Numbered from the stretch's first letter, positions 8,001 to 16,692 are shown. The stretch is DNA of 64,000 nucleotides from Anaerolineae bacterium (GCA_030432295.1 JAUIHI010000018.1:61793-125792), one strand, 5' to 3'. Numbers and translations: made by a program. Notes: generated by a model not told the origin, from the letters alone.

Positions 8001-8837
8001 ATGCAGGTATTGGTTACGGGCAGTCAGGGCCGGATCGGTCGCTATGTCCAGGCTCAGTTGGAAGAAGCGGGTCATACAGTCGTCGGTTTTGATCAGTCCA
8101 AAGGCGACGACATCCGTGACCCGACCGCGGTGCGGGCCGCGGCCCAGGGCTGCGACGCGGTCATCCATATGGCCGCGATGCTGGCCGACCCGAAGGACGA
8201 CCCCAACGATGTGATGCACGTCAATCTGCAGGGACTGTGGCACGTATTGACGGCGGCAGAGGCACTGAACATCCGCCGGATCGTCAGTTTCAGCAGTGTG
8301 AACGCAATGGGCATTTTCATCGGCGAGTCCGTGCCCGACTTCTTCCCCATCGACGAAAGCCACCCCTGCCGGCCCGGTCGGACCTATGCGCTCTCGAAAT
8401 ATTTGGGCGAGGAGATGTGTCGTCTCTTCACCCGGCGCACGGGCATCACAACCGTCTGCCTGCGCCCGCCTGGCGTCTTTTTCCCGGACACCTACGCGGC
8501 CATCCGCCAAGGCTGGGCCGAAAAGCCGGAACAGGAGTGGTCGCCCATTTGGGAATACGGCGCATTCTGCGATGTGCGTGATGTGGCCGCGGCGGCTGTG
8601 TTGGGGTTGACCTGCCCTGATCCCGGCCACGTCCGCCTGCTGCTCTGCGCGGATGATGTGATGACCTCCGGCCCGACCAGCCGGGAGTTGGCCGCCAAAA
8701 TTCATCCGGAAGTCGAATGGCGGGACGGGGACGAATACGCGCGTGAGCCTTTCCGTGCCCTGGTGGACAACAGTCGGGCTAAAGCGGTGTTGGGCTGGCA
8801 GCCCCGCTACCGTTGGCAGGAACTATCCAACAGATAG
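8001..8837 (+). CDS. NAD-dependent epimerase/dehydratase-type extended SDR
   Basis: 278 residues. VLVTGSQGRIGRYV at the N-terminus is the glycine-rich NAD site, DxxD-type acidic residues follow (FDQSKGDDIRD), FSSVNAMG carries the catalytic Ser and YALSKYLGE the YxxxK pair. The compact length resembles uronate or aldose dehydrogenases of the extended SDR class as much as true UDP-sugar epimerases. It faces away from the apiose-type pair. Because that pair lacks a sugar dehydrogenase, this enzyme could supply the lactone substrate, but that is inference only. Start ATG 8001 has an AAAGGAG site. Confidence 0.8.
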   Translation: MQVLVTGSQGRIGRYVQAQLEEAGHTVVGFDQSKGDDIRDPTAVRAAAQGCDAVIHMAAMLADPKDDPNDVMHVNLQGLWHVLTAAEALNIRRIVSFSSVNAMGIFIGESVPDFFPIDESHPCRPGRTYALSKYLGEEMCRLFTRRTGITTVCLRPPGVFFPDTYAAIRQGWAEKPEQEWSPIWEYGAFCDVRDVAAAAVLGLTCPDPGHVRLLLCADDVMTSGPTSRELAAKIHPEVEWRDGDEYAREPFRALVDNSRAKAVLGWQPRYRWQELSNR

Positions 8838-8839
8838 CC

Positions 8840-8919
8840 AAAGTCCCCGGCACTTCACGTCCAACAGCGGTGTTGTGGTGGCGTATCCGCTCGCTCGCAA
8901 AGAAAGTGCCGGGGACTTT
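8840..8919. repeat. 80-bp element with 16-bp terminal inverted repeats, copy 1
   Basis: The ends AAAGTCCCCGGCACTT (8840-8855) and its reverse complement (8904-8919) enclose 48 bases. The copy at 56607-56686 is also exactly 80 bp with the same ends and lies in the opposite orientation; 36 of 48 internal bases agree. The element begins two bases after the SDR stop codon. Confidence 0.85.
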
Positions 8920-8952
8920 TTGGGTACCCTGACATTGACAGGAGAAAACACA

Positions 8953-9348
8953 ATGGAACAGAACGAACGGCTGGCAGAATGGCATCGGGTCGTCTTTGAG
9001 CGGGACTACCCGGCACTGAACGGGCTTTTGGCCCCGGATGTGCGCTTCCGCTCACCCTTTTTCTGGAAGGCCAAAGAGGGGCCAGCCATCGCCGGTGCGA
9101 TTCTGACTGCGGCCACGGCGGTCTTCAGCGATTTCGCCTATCACCGGGAGTGGCTGGATGGCAAGGACTGGGCGCTGGAATTCAGCGCACAGGTGGGCGA
9201 CCTGTCGGTGAAGGGGATCGACCTGATCCGCTGGAACAACGCCGGGCAGATTGTGGAGTTTGAGGTGCTGGTGCGCCCGGCCAATGGCTTGCAGGCACTG
9301 GGGATGGCGATGGCGGCCAAACTGGCCGAGATGGGGATAAACCTATGA
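8953..9348 (+). CDS. SnoaL/NTF2-like (ketosteroid isomerase-fold) protein
   Basis: 131 residues, the length of the single-domain NTF2-like fold. The pattern fits the cone-shaped SnoaL family: an N-terminal helix, then LLAPDVRFRSPFFW, a long middle helix and a sheet ending VKGIDLIRWNNAGQIVEFEVLVRP. No catalytic set is diagnostic, so the function is unknown; members range from polyketide cyclases to limonene epoxide hydrolases. ATG 8953 follows a clear AGGAG. The stop codon overlaps the first bases of a palindromic element. Confidence 0.75.
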   Translation: MEQNERLAEWHRVVFERDYPALNGLLAPDVRFRSPFFWKAKEGPAIAGAILTAATAVFSDFAYHREWLDGKDWALEFSAQVGDLSVKGIDLIRWNNAGQIVEFEVLVRPANGLQALGMAMAAKLAEMGINL

Positions 9349-9417
9349 TATTGGGTATTGGATATTTTGTAGTGATGTGCGATGAACATCACTACAAAAT
9401 ATCCAATACCCAATACC
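9347..9417. repeat. Inverted-repeat element, copy B; long hairpin between convergent genes
   Basis: A 31-bp stem (9347-9377 with 9387-9417, one mismatch near the base) encloses a 9-base loop, TGCGATGAA. The outer part equals the ends of copies A (6113-6227) and C (27315-27385). It sits exactly between the convergent stops at 9348 and 9424 and could serve both genes as a transcription stop. Confidence 0.85.
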
Positions 9418-9423
9418 CACTTT

Positions 9424-9690
9424 TTACTTCTTCGGCATCGGCTCGACGCCCAAAACCTCCGCAAACCGCCGCACCACTTCGCCCTCTTCGGCGTGACGGC
9501 CCTCCGCTTTTTTGCTGTAGATCAATTTGTCGCCGGCCAAGACTTCAAAGCGCCCTCCGCTGGACGGGATGAGTGTGAAGTTTTCGATGACGGGCGTGAA
9601 ATTCTCAAGCATCTCGGCTGTCGCACGGACAGCACGGGGTGTGTAGTTTCATTGTACGCAGTATTCGATGCTCACAGTGTACTTCTGCAT
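9424..9690 (-). CDS. SelW/SelT/SelH (Rdx) family protein, probable selenoprotein with in-frame TGA
   Basis: From ATG 9690, with a strong GAGGAG eight bases upstream, the frame reads MQKYTVSIEYCVQ, then TGA (9651-9649), then NYTPRAVRAT and the open remainder to TAA at 9424; 88 residues counting the TGA as selenocysteine. This gives CVQU at residues 11-14, the CxxU redox motif of the Rdx thioredoxin-like family. GGRFEVLAGDKLIYSKK (about 45-61) is the family's second conserved block. A plain stop-to-stop reading would leave only 62 residues from an internal ATG without the redox site. A hairpin with suitable spacing follows the TGA. The role is probably thiol redox chemistry. SelA, SelB and tRNA-Sec genes are not in this window. 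Confidence 0.78.
9617..9633 (-). promoter_or_regulatory. Candidate bacterial SECIS hairpin
   Basis: On the minus strand GCTGTC-CGTGC-GACAGC forms a perfect 6-bp stem with a 5-base loop whose second base is G. The loop begins 21 bases after the TGA at 9651-9649. Known bacterial SECIS elements have a short apical stem-loop with a G in the first two loop positions, about 16-37 bases after the UGA. The match is by eye. Confidence 0.55.
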
Positions 9691-9902
9691 AAGGTTTCTC
9701 CTCGTTGGCAGTGGTTTGCCGTCTTCGCCTGGATTGGCAAACCGAAGTTCGGTATAAAATGTATAGCGCCGCCCGATTATAACCTAGCGCCTGCTGGGTA
9801 TGCAACTATGAATTTTATAGCGCGTTTGGGAACTCTTCCCCGGCTCTACTCGTTCGGAGAGAGGTGGTTTTATTTGAGTCCAATTCTAAGCGGTGATATA
9901 GT

Positions 9903-11279
9903 ATGGCTATGCAAAAACAGACGCAAGACTTCCTTTTGGTCCAGGGAGAAATGGAACCTACAGGTGGTATGGAAGAACCGAAGACGGAGAATAGCGACAA
10001 TCAAAACGCGACATCCGAAGAACGCACTGCCCGTATATGGAGCCGTCGCCGTTTCTTGACGGGCATGGCCGCCGGTGTGGGGCTGCTGGCCGCGGGCTGT
10101 GGAGATGACGATCCCACGCCGACTGCCACGCCCACAAAGACGGCGTTCCCGGCAGATGCCCAGGCCGCATCTCCCTTGGGAACACCCACCGGCGCAGTCT
10201 ACGAACAGCATCTGCCGATTGTGCAGTCCCATCCGGCGTCGCCCCTGACAGAACCGACACTGACGCCGACGCCCCCGAAGGTTGCCCAGGCAACGCCGAT
10301 CCCGCCCACAGCTACGCCGGTTGCCACCCCTTTTCCGCCGGGGCCGCCAAGCAAACTGGGGCTGTTTGTCTCCCGCAACGACCCCCAGCTTTTTGAACTG
10401 CTGGCGACGGGTGGGGTGGCGGTGGTCAAGACCCTGGAATTGGATGTCAACTTTGGCCGGCAGATCAAAGAGACATCTCCCCGCACGAAGCTGATCGGCC
10501 GTATCGATCTGCCCCAGTTGCATCTGGAATCGATAGACCCGGTGGGTGCAGCCCGGGATTTCGTCAATGCGCTGATGATCTATGCAGACGAAGGAGGCCG
10601 CCGGGAGACTTTTGACGGCTGGGAAGCCTACAACGAGCCTGTCCCCGGCAACGGCGACGAGATGGCGAAACTGGCCGATTTCGAGGCGGAACGTACCCGC
10701 CTGCTGGCTGAGAGGGGCATCCGCAGTGTTATCGGCAATTTCGGCACAGGTCAGCCCCCGCTGGAAATGTGGGAGCGTTTTCTGCCCGCACTGCAAGCCG
10801 CCAAACAGTACGACGGCTGGCTGGGACTGCACGAGTATTCCGCGCCGACGATCTATCACCTGAGTACACGGGACGGCGCGGGGCGCTATCCGGGGGTGAC
10901 GCCAGCGGATACGGGCTGGCTGACTTTGCGCTATCGCCAGGTCTACAACCAGATTTTGCGGCCCGCCGGGCTGGAACTGCCGCTGGTGATGACGGAGATG
11001 GGCGTGGATGGGCTGGTGGCCAACCGACCCGGCCCAGCCAATGCCAGAGGCTGGACCGACTTTCAGGACTATTGGGCGCAGAACGGCTACGGCCTGTGGG
11101 GTCCGGGGGCCTATGTGGAGCAACTGGTCTGGTACGACCAGGCCATGCAGCAGGACGCTTACGTTATCGGCGGCACGATCTATGCGTTGGCCGCCAGTCA
11201 AGGCTGGCACAGCTACGAGATCAGCGGCGCGGTGACGCAGGTGTTGAAGCAATATTTGAGTGTTCATGCGGGGGCGTAG
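9903..11279 (+). CDS. Tat-exported lipoprotein with clan GH-A-like TIM barrel
   Basis: 458 residues. A twin-arginine segment, [20 protein letters not shown] (about 48-67), ends in a lipobox Cys, so the protein should be exported folded and anchored to lipid. A Thr/Pro-rich linker runs to about residue 150. The C-terminal half looks like a glycosidase barrel: EAYNEPVPG gives the Asn-Glu pair typical of the clan GH-A acid/base, and [10 protein letters not shown] could supply the nucleophile Glu. The substrate is unknown. Start ATG 9903 is a choice among several Met codons, and no strong ribosome site marks any of them. Confidence 0.65.
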   Translation: MAMQKQTQDFLLVQGEMEPTGGMEEPKTENSDNQNATSEERTARIWSRRRFLTGMAAGVGLLAAGCGDDDPTPTATPTKTAFPADAQAASPLGTPTGAVYEQHLPIVQSHPASPLTEPTLTPTPPKVAQATPIPPTATPVATPFPPGPPSKLGLFVSRNDPQLFELLATGGVAVVKTLELDVNFGRQIKETSPRTKLIGRIDLPQLHLESIDPVGAARDFVNALMIYADEGGRRETFDGWEAYNEPVPGNGDEMAKLADFEAERTRLLAERGIRSVIGNFGTGQPPLEMWERFLPALQAAKQYDGWLGLHEYSAPTIYHLSTRDGAGRYPGVTPADTGWLTLRYRQVYNQILRPAGLELPLVMTEMGVDGLVANRPGPANARGWTDFQDYWAQNGYGLWGPGAYVEQLVWYDQAMQQDAYVIGGTIYALAASQGWHSYEISGAVTQVLKQYLSVHAGA

Positions 11280-11410
11280 GGGAGCATCGCAGGTTATCCC
11301 GCTACTGCTTTCGTCAGCAGAAATGGTAAACGTGAAAAAGGCCGAATGATCTCGCGTTTCACGCCTGAAGTTTCAAGAATTAAATTCCCTCCTTTCCAGG
11401 AGTTTTGTCT

Positions 11411-11791
11411 GTGTCACTTACAATTATTCACGCTCGACTGGCCCAAAGCGCCCTTCTTTTTATGATCGCCCTGGGCGTTTGGGCCATCTTTTTGCGATTC
11501 CGTTCCCGCCCGTTGGACGGCAGTTGGTATGGCGGATTGGCTGTGGGTGAGATTTTGATGGTGGCCCAGTTCGCCCTCGGCTGGATTCTCTACAGCCAGG
11601 GCCTGGGCGATAATCTGCCCAGGGCTTTTGTGCATATTCTCTACGGCGCAGTAGCTGTAATTACTCTTCCAGCCGCCTACGCCTATTTGAGTAAAATGGA
11701 AGATGAGAACACGAAGACGATACTATTCGCTATTGTCTGTTTCTTTTTGATGGAGGTCGTGATTCGTGCCCGCGATGTGGCACTAGTGTAG
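11411..11791 (+). CDS. Small four-helix membrane protein
   Basis: 126 residues from GTG 11411, which lies eight bases after AGGAG; a TTG at 11405 is also in frame but too close to it. Four hydrophobic segments are visible: [52 protein letters not shown] and [16 protein letters not shown] recognise no family. The next gene, an HNH nuclease, follows after 44 bases. Confidence 0.6.
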   Translation: MSLTIIHARLAQSALLFMIALGVWAIFLRFRSRPLDGSWYGGLAVGEILMVAQFALGWILYSQGLGDNLPRAFVHILYGAVAVITLPAAYAYLSKMEDENTKTILFAIVCFFLMEVVIRARDVALV

Positions 11792-11835
11792 GCGTTCCAG
11801 CCGCTGGAGAGGCTTGGGATGCAAAGGGTGTCCCA

Positions 11836-12363
11836 ATGGCTAAGTCAGTGCTTGTGCTCAACGCTACATTTGAACCGCTCAGTCTGGTCTCCGTGCGCCG
11901 GGCTGTTGTTCTGCTGCTGCACGAAAAGGCAGAACTGGTCGAAGCGACGGAACGGATGCTGTCCAGCGCCACCCGCGCCTTCCCGGAGCCGCTGGTGATT
12001 CGGCTCACCCGCTATGTGCGGTTGCCCCATCGCGCGGTCCCGGCCACCCGCGCTGGTGTGATGCTGCGCGATGCCTACACCTGCCAATACTGCGGTGACA
12101 CGCCGGGTCGCTACGAATTGACGGTGGACCACGTGGTTCCCCGCAGCAAAGGCGGTGGCCACAACTGGACGAATCTGACTACGGCCTGCAAGCGCTGCAA
12201 CCACAAGAAGGGCAGCCTGCTGTTGGAAGATGCCCAGATGACGCTGTTGCGCAAGCCCTTCGAGCCGAGCTACGTGGCACTGGTGCTGCTCAGCAACCCC
12301 ATCGCAGCCAACTATTGGGAAACTATGATGAATGGGGCACTTCACGCCGATGAGTATGCCTGA
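11836..12363 (+). CDS. HNH endonuclease
   Basis: 175 residues. The nuclease motif is complete: CQYCG at about 77-81, [13 protein letters not shown] (about 88-100) with the catalytic His, N for the middle position, and CKRCNHKKG (about 110-118). The four cysteines form the structural zinc knuckle. Standalone proteins of this type are common and their biological role is mostly unknown. No phage, restriction or CRISPR gene stands beside it. The 3' end overlaps the next gene by 14 bases. Confidence 0.88.
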   Translation: MAKSVLVLNATFEPLSLVSVRRAVVLLLHEKAELVEATERMLSSATRAFPEPLVIRLTRYVRLPHRAVPATRAGVMLRDAYTCQYCGDTPGRYELTVDHVVPRSKGGGHNWTNLTTACKRCNHKKGSLLLEDAQMTLLRKPFEPSYVALVLLSNPIAANYWETMMNGALHADEYA

Positions 12364-12991
12364 ATATGACGCCCGCCAGGAGTTGCTCGACTCTGTGGTG
12401 CGGCGCATTGACGATCTGAACGAGCAATCCCTGCTCCAACTCTCCCAGCACATCAGCTATCTGAAGTGGCAGGAGGAGTTGTGGCACAGTCTGCTGGACG
12501 AGACGGAGACCGATGACAGTGGCCTCCGTCTCGTCTGGAAGTACGATCTGCTCGACGCCTTCCCCGAAGCCCGCAAGGAGGCCACCCGCGACCCGGAATT
12601 GATGGAAGTAAAAGTCGGCGTGGCTTCCTCCGGAATGATCCAGCAGTTGGCTCTCTGGCAGCACCCGCCCGTCGTGGGCAGCGCGGTGGTGGAGTACGAA
12701 ATCCACGTGCCGGTGGAGATCGACCGGCTGCGGATGCACTTCGCCGTGGGCATCCGGGACGGCGCGCTGATGGAAGGCGACAACCTCTGCGCCTTCCGGG
12801 TCTACGTCAACGGAATGCGTCTGTGGAGCACGACCAAACAGAGCTGCGTCTGGGAACGCCACCAGATCGACCTGCCTAATCTGGGCGGACAGACGGCCGT
12901 TGTGCAACTGATGACCGACAGCCTGGGCAACAACCGCTGGAACTGGGCTGCCTGGGCCGAGCCGCAACTGCTCGGCTATGCAGCGGAGTGA
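12350..12991 (+). CDS. Protein of unknown function overlapping the HNH gene
   Basis: About 213 residues from ATG 12350; ATG 12332 and 12356 are alternatives and no ribosome site decides. The N-terminal 45 residues look helical. The rest is beta-rich, with [25 protein letters not shown] and [14 protein letters not shown], which resembles the core of galactose-binding-like or NPCBM-type sandwiches. It has no signal peptide or membrane segment. The overlap with the HNH nuclease suggests translational coupling, but no functional link is established. Confidence 0.6.
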   Translation: MSMPEYDARQELLDSVVRRIDDLNEQSLLQLSQHISYLKWQEELWHSLLDETETDDSGLRLVWKYDLLDAFPEARKEATRDPELMEVKVGVASSGMIQQLALWQHPPVVGSAVVEYEIHVPVEIDRLRMHFAVGIRDGALMEGDNLCAFRVYVNGMRLWSTTKQSCVWERHQIDLPNLGGQTAVVQLMTDSLGNNRWNWAAWAEPQLLGYAAE

Positions 12992-13137
12992 AGAAAAAGA
13001 AATAGTGAACGGTGAATAGCGAATGATGAATTGTCAATGATCGGCGTCTCACCGGCCACATTCAACCTTTGGCCTGCCACTTTTGCCTTCCGCTGGTCTT
13101 CCGGCGCTCCTTTCTGCCTTTTGATTTCCTTCCTCTT

Positions 13138-13836
13138 ATGCCCGCACTCGACCTGATCGCTCTGCTTCTTATACTGCTCTGGGCTGCCTTTCTCTTCGGC
13201 GGCTGGCTGCGCGGCAAAGACCCCCAACGCTATCGGCGGATGCCCGTGTGGACGCGTATGGCTTCATCCGCAATGCTGGTGCTGTTGGGCTGGTACGGCT
13301 TTCTGCTCGCACCAGCGGGGGAAGTGGCAACCTTCGCCCGGCTGATTGCCGTGGGAATGACCTTCGGCCTCGTCGGCGATCTCTTTATGGCTGGCCTGCT
13401 GCCTGCGCCCAATCGGGTGCTGGGCGGGATCACTGCTTTTGGTGTCGGCCACGTGGCGTACATCAGTGCAATTGTGGGCTACCGGCCTGTACTCTGGTGG
13501 GTGGTGGGGTTGGGCTTGCTGGCCGCGGCGGGACTCTTCTACGCCGTTTTCCTACACAACAAAAAGCGCAGCCCGTTACTCTGGGCTGCGCTCGTCTATT
13601 CTCTGCTGCTGGCTTCCACCGCTGCGCTGGGCGTGAGTCTGGCCCTGCAACTCCCCCTCTTTGCGGTGCTGGCCGCGGGCGGTCTGCTCTTCTTCGCCAG
13701 CGATCTGATCCTCGCCCTGGAACTCTTTAACCGCACCCGCTTCCCCTGGCTGGGGGATTGGGTCTGGCTCACCTACGGGCCGGGGCAGGCGCTGATTGTG
13801 CTGTCGATTTGGGCGGCGTTGCAGACTGTGGGATGA
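13138..13836 (+). CDS. YhhN-family membrane protein (lysoplasmalogenase type)
   Basis: 232 residues from ATG 13138 (MPALDLIALLLIL), with about eight hydrophobic segments. The conserved acidic and polar residues of the YhhN/TMEM86 family are present: FGLVGDLFMAG, FGVGHVAYI, FFASDLILA and WLTYGPGQALI. Animal TMEM86B cleaves the vinyl ether of lysoplasmalogens; the role of bacterial members is less clear. The upstream in-frame ATG at 13069 would add a hydrophilic stretch read from intergenic sequence and is not favoured. Confidence 0.8.
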   Translation: MPALDLIALLLILLWAAFLFGGWLRGKDPQRYRRMPVWTRMASSAMLVLLGWYGFLLAPAGEVATFARLIAVGMTFGLVGDLFMAGLLPAPNRVLGGITAFGVGHVAYISAIVGYRPVLWWVVGLGLLAAAGLFYAVFLHNKKRSPLLWAALVYSLLLASTAALGVSLALQLPLFAVLAAGGLLFFASDLILALELFNRTRFPWLGDWVWLTYGPGQALIVLSIWAALQTVG

Positions 13837-13886
13837 TGAGATGACGGGGTGATGAGGCACTGTTCATCATCTCATTATTCCATCAT
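13832..13886. repeat. Imperfect palindrome between convergent genes
   Basis: GATGATGAGATGACGGGGTGATGAGG is followed by CATCATCTCATTATTCCATCATC, an imperfect inverted repeat across the stop of yhhN and the stop of the MOSC gene. It may work as a two-way terminator. Confidence 0.4.
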
Positions 13887-14441
13887 CTTTTTGACTGTAT
13901 CCCCCCGCCGAATTGTCCCCGGCTGCACGACTTTGGCGCAGAGACCGCGCAGACGCATCTGCCGACCTACCGGCGTCATCACAAATTTCTGGGCGTCGTT
14001 GCCGAAGCGGGCCGCAAATTTCTTGCAGCCGGTGTGGGGCTGATCGGTCACTTCGATGACCGCCGAACCAATCGCCAGCCGGGTTCCCGCAGGCAGATTC
14101 TCCTCGTTCAGGTCCAAGTCCACAAACAGCTGATCCCCGGCCAACTGCCAGCGCTCCCGGTCCTGGGCCACCAGATCGATGAAGCGGGTGTTGATGACAT
14201 TCAGTTGCATGTCCGGGTGGGCCGTGCGATCCGGCATCCGGTCGCTGGGACGTTCGATCCAATTGTCTCCCACCAGCCCGACTTTCAAGTCCAGTTCGCC
14301 CTCTTCCAACACATCCCGCACTTCGCTGCGGGGACGGCGTACAATCAGTTCCAAAGTGCCCGTATCTTTCGGCGAACGGCGCACTGCGTCCAATCCAGCT
14401 TCAATCTCGGCAATCGACAAATGGGTAGCGTCGGCGATCAT
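13875..14441 (-). CDS. MOSC-domain protein
   Basis: 188 residues, a stand-alone MOSC domain. IELIV-type opening (LELIVRRPRSEVRDV), NWIERPSD, LNVINTRFIDLV, QPHTGCKKFAARFG and GLCAKVVQPGTIRRGD follow in the family order. The invariant Cys is in TGCKKF (about 138-143). MOSC proteins handle sulfur for molybdenum cofactor, or reduce N-hydroxylated compounds with the cofactor bound; no Mo enzyme is nearby. The gene converges on yhhN with a gap of 38 bases. Confidence 0.85.
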   Translation of the reverse strand: MIADATHLSIAEIEAGLDAVRRSPKDTGTLELIVRRPRSEVRDVLEEGELDLKVGLVGDNWIERPSDRMPDRTAHPDMQLNVINTRFIDLVAQDRERWQLAGDQLFVDLDLNEENLPAGTRLAIGSAVIEVTDQPHTGCKKFAARFGNDAQKFVMTPVGRQMRLRGLCAKVVQPGTIRRGDTVKKMME

Positions 14442-14462
14442 CTATCTCTCCTCAGAAGTTTG

Positions 14463-14543
14463 AACCACCAAGACCCAAAGGCACAAAGAAAAAAAGCAAG
14501 GCCGAAGATGTGCTTTTCTTTGTGTCGTGGTGCCTTTGTGGTT
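14463..14543. repeat. AACCAC..AAGGCACAAAG dispersed inverted repeat
   Basis: AACCACCAAGACCCAAAGGC (14463-14482) is mirrored by GTCGTGGTGCCTTTGTGGTT (ending 14543). Related sequence occurs at 1535-1580, 20519-20582 and, as a half copy, around 34355-34392. It lies between the divergent MOSC and acyl-CoA synthetase genes. Confidence 0.65.
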
Positions 14544-14721
14544 GATTTGTTTTGTCACGCAGGAATAACATTCTACGCGCTACACCTTCTCCTGTCAAAG
14601 TGGATTCGCGCCACTCGCTGTGATACAATCCCACCAGCCGTTCTCTCTCCTCTATCTGTGCAAATCCTTCCCATCCGTGTAAATCCGTGTCCTTATTTTT
14701 CTGGAGGCCAGGCGCTTTTCA

Positions 14722-16692
14722 ATGACCGACACATCTCACCCCACCTTTCCCTTCGGCCAGGAGATCGCCTGGCAGCCCAACCCCGAATGGATGGCTGCCA
14801 GCAACTTGCAGGCATTTATAGACCGCCACTCCATCGCCTCCTACGACGAACTGTTGGCCCGTTCCATCGACGACATCGCTTGGTTCTGGGATGCAGTGTT
14901 GGCCGATCTGGACATCCGCTTCGAGCAGCCCTACAGCCAGGTGGTGGACCTGAGCGACGGCATACAGCGCCCCCGCTGGTGTGTGGACGGGCGGATGAAT
15001 ATCATCCACAACTGCCTGGACAAATGGCAGGGCACGCCCGCCGCAGACCAGCCCGCCTTCATCTACGCGGGGGAGGAAGGCCAGAGCGTCACCCTCTCCT
15101 ACGCCGAACTCAATCGGGAAGTCTGCCGCTGCGCCAATGCGTTGCGCTCGCTGGGCATTGGCAAAGGGGATGCGGTGGGGTTGTATATGCCGATGACGCC
15201 GGAACTGGCCGCGGCTTTTCTGGCAATTGTGAAGATCGGTGGGGTGATTCTGCCCCTTTTCAGTGGCTATGGCCCCACCGCCATTAGCAGCCGCCTGCGG
15301 GACGCGGACGCCGTAGCTGTCTTCACCGCGGACGGTCTGATGCGCCGGGACAAGCGGGTGGCGATGAAGCCGACGCTGGACGAGGCGTTGGCCGATGTGC
15401 CCACAGTGGAACGGGTGATTGTGGTCAACCGCACAGGGGGAGAGAATACGCCGATGCAGGCCGGGCGAGACATCTGGTGGGATGAGATCGTTCCCCAGCA
15501 GCCAGAGACCGCGCCGACCGAATCGACCAGCGCCGAAGATGTGCTGATGATTATCTACACCAGCGGCACCACCGGGCGGCCCAAAGGCGCGGTCCACACC
15601 CACTGTGGCTTCCCGGTGAAGGCGGCCCAGGATATGCGCCAGGCGATGGATTTGAAGGCCGGGGAGGTTATCTATTGGATGACGGATATGGGCTGGATGA
15701 TGGGTCCCTGGCTGGTCTTTGGGGCGCTGCTCAACGGCGCGGCGATGCTCTTCTACGACGGCGCGCCCGACTTCCCGGATGTGGACCGGGTGTGGGAACT
15801 CTGCGCCCAGCACCGCGTCACCCATTTGGGGCTGTCGCCGGTGCTTGTGCGCGCTCTGGCCCCCCACGGCCCAGAACCGGTGCAGCGCCACGACCTCTCG
15901 GCCCTGCGCGCCGTTGGCTCCACCGGCAGCCCCTGGGACCCGGACTCCTGGCGCTGGGTCTTTGAAAATGTGCTGGGCGGGACGAAGCCGATCCTCAACT
16001 ACACCGGCGGCACGGAGATCAGCGGCGGCATTCTGGCTGGGAACTTCTTCAAACCGCTCAAACCTGCGGCCTTTGGCGGGCCGATTCTGGGGATGGCCGC
16101 GGATGTGGTGGACGAGGCAGGCCAGCCTGTGCGGGGCGCAGTGGGCGAACTGGTTATCCGCCAGCCCTGGATTGGGATGACGCGAGGCTTCTGGCGGGAC
16201 GAGCAGCGCTATCGGGAGACCTACTGGAGCCGTTTTGAGAATGTCTGGCTGCACGGGGATTTTTGCGCCATTGACGAGGACGGTCTCTGGTACATTCTGG
16301 GGCGCAGCGACGATACTATCAAAGTGGCGGGCAAGCGGTTGGGACCGGCGGAGGTGGAGGCGATTGTCAACAGCCATCCCGCGGTGGCCGAGTCCGCGGC
16401 TATCGGCGTGCCCGACCCCATCAAAGACAACGAAGTGGTGATCTTTGCCGTCCTCGCGCCGGGGGGAGAAGCCAGCGAACGTCTGCGGGCCGAGTTGGAA
16501 GAGTTGGTGACTGCCGAGTTGGGTCGCCCCCTCAAGCCGCGAGAAGTGAAATTCTGCACCGCTCTCCCCAAGACCCGCAACGCCAAAGTGATGAACCGCA
16601 TCATCCGCGCCGCCTATCTGGGCGAGGCCCTGGGGGATGTGAGCAGTCTGGAAGATGTAGGCGCTGTGGGGGCGATACAGAATGCGAGTTGA
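14722..16692 (+). CDS. Acetyl-CoA synthetase-type AMP-dependent acyl-CoA ligase
   Basis: 656 residues, the length of Acs-type enzymes. An ACS N-terminal domain (WQPNPEWMAASNLQAFI near 15-31) precedes the adenylating core with YTSGTTGRPKGAVHTH (about 277-292), NYTGGTEISGG and GDFCAIDEDG, then the hinge LGRSDDTIKVAGKRLGPAEV. PKTRNAKVMNR near the C-terminus holds the lysine that is acetylated in Acs. It activates a short carboxylic acid to acyl-CoA through an acyl-AMP. Acetate, propionate and acetoacetate cannot be told apart here. ATG 14722 has GGAGGCCAGGCGC upstream. Confidence 0.88.
   Translation: MTDTSHPTFPFGQEIAWQPNPEWMAASNLQAFIDRHSIASYDELLARSIDDIAWFWDAVLADLDIRFEQPYSQVVDLSDGIQRPRWCVDGRMNIIHNCLDKWQGTPAADQPAFIYAGEEGQSVTLSYAELNREVCRCANALRSLGIGKGDAVGLYMPMTPELAAAFLAIVKIGGVILPLFSGYGPTAISSRLRDADAVAVFTADGLMRRDKRVAMKPTLDEALADVPTVERVIVVNRTGGENTPMQAGRDIWWDEIVPQQPETAPTESTSAEDVLMIIYTSGTTGRPKGAVHTHCGFPVKAAQDMRQAMDLKAGEVIYWMTDMGWMMGPWLVFGALLNGAAMLFYDGAPDFPDVDRVWELCAQHRVTHLGLSPVLVRALAPHGPEPVQRHDLSALRAVGSTGSPWDPDSWRWVFENVLGGTKPILNYTGGTEISGGILAGNFFKPLKPAAFGGPILGMAADVVDEAGQPVRGAVGELVIRQPWIGMTRGFWRDEQRYRETYWSRFENVWLHGDFCAIDEDGLWYILGRSDDTIKVAGKRLGPAEVEAIVNSHPAVAESAAIGVPDPIKDNEVVIFAVLAPGGEASERLRAELEELVTAELGRPLKPREVKFCTALPKTRNAKVMNRIIRAAYLGEALGDVSSLEDVGAVGAIQNAS

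Noticed and set aside
8001..8837. Specific call as UDP-glucose 4-epimerase
   Set aside because: The protein is about 60 residues shorter than GalE and no galT or other Leloir gene is beside it; galK lies 50 kb away.
9424..9612. 62-codon version of the SelW-type protein starting at an internal ATG
   Set aside because: It lacks the redox motif and a ribosome site, whereas ATG 9690 has GAGGAG and gives the full family length through the TGA.
9605..9805. 66-codon minus-strand frame overlapping the SelW-type gene
   Set aside because: It is in another frame than the Rdx protein, Arg/Cys-rich without pattern, and has no ribosome site.
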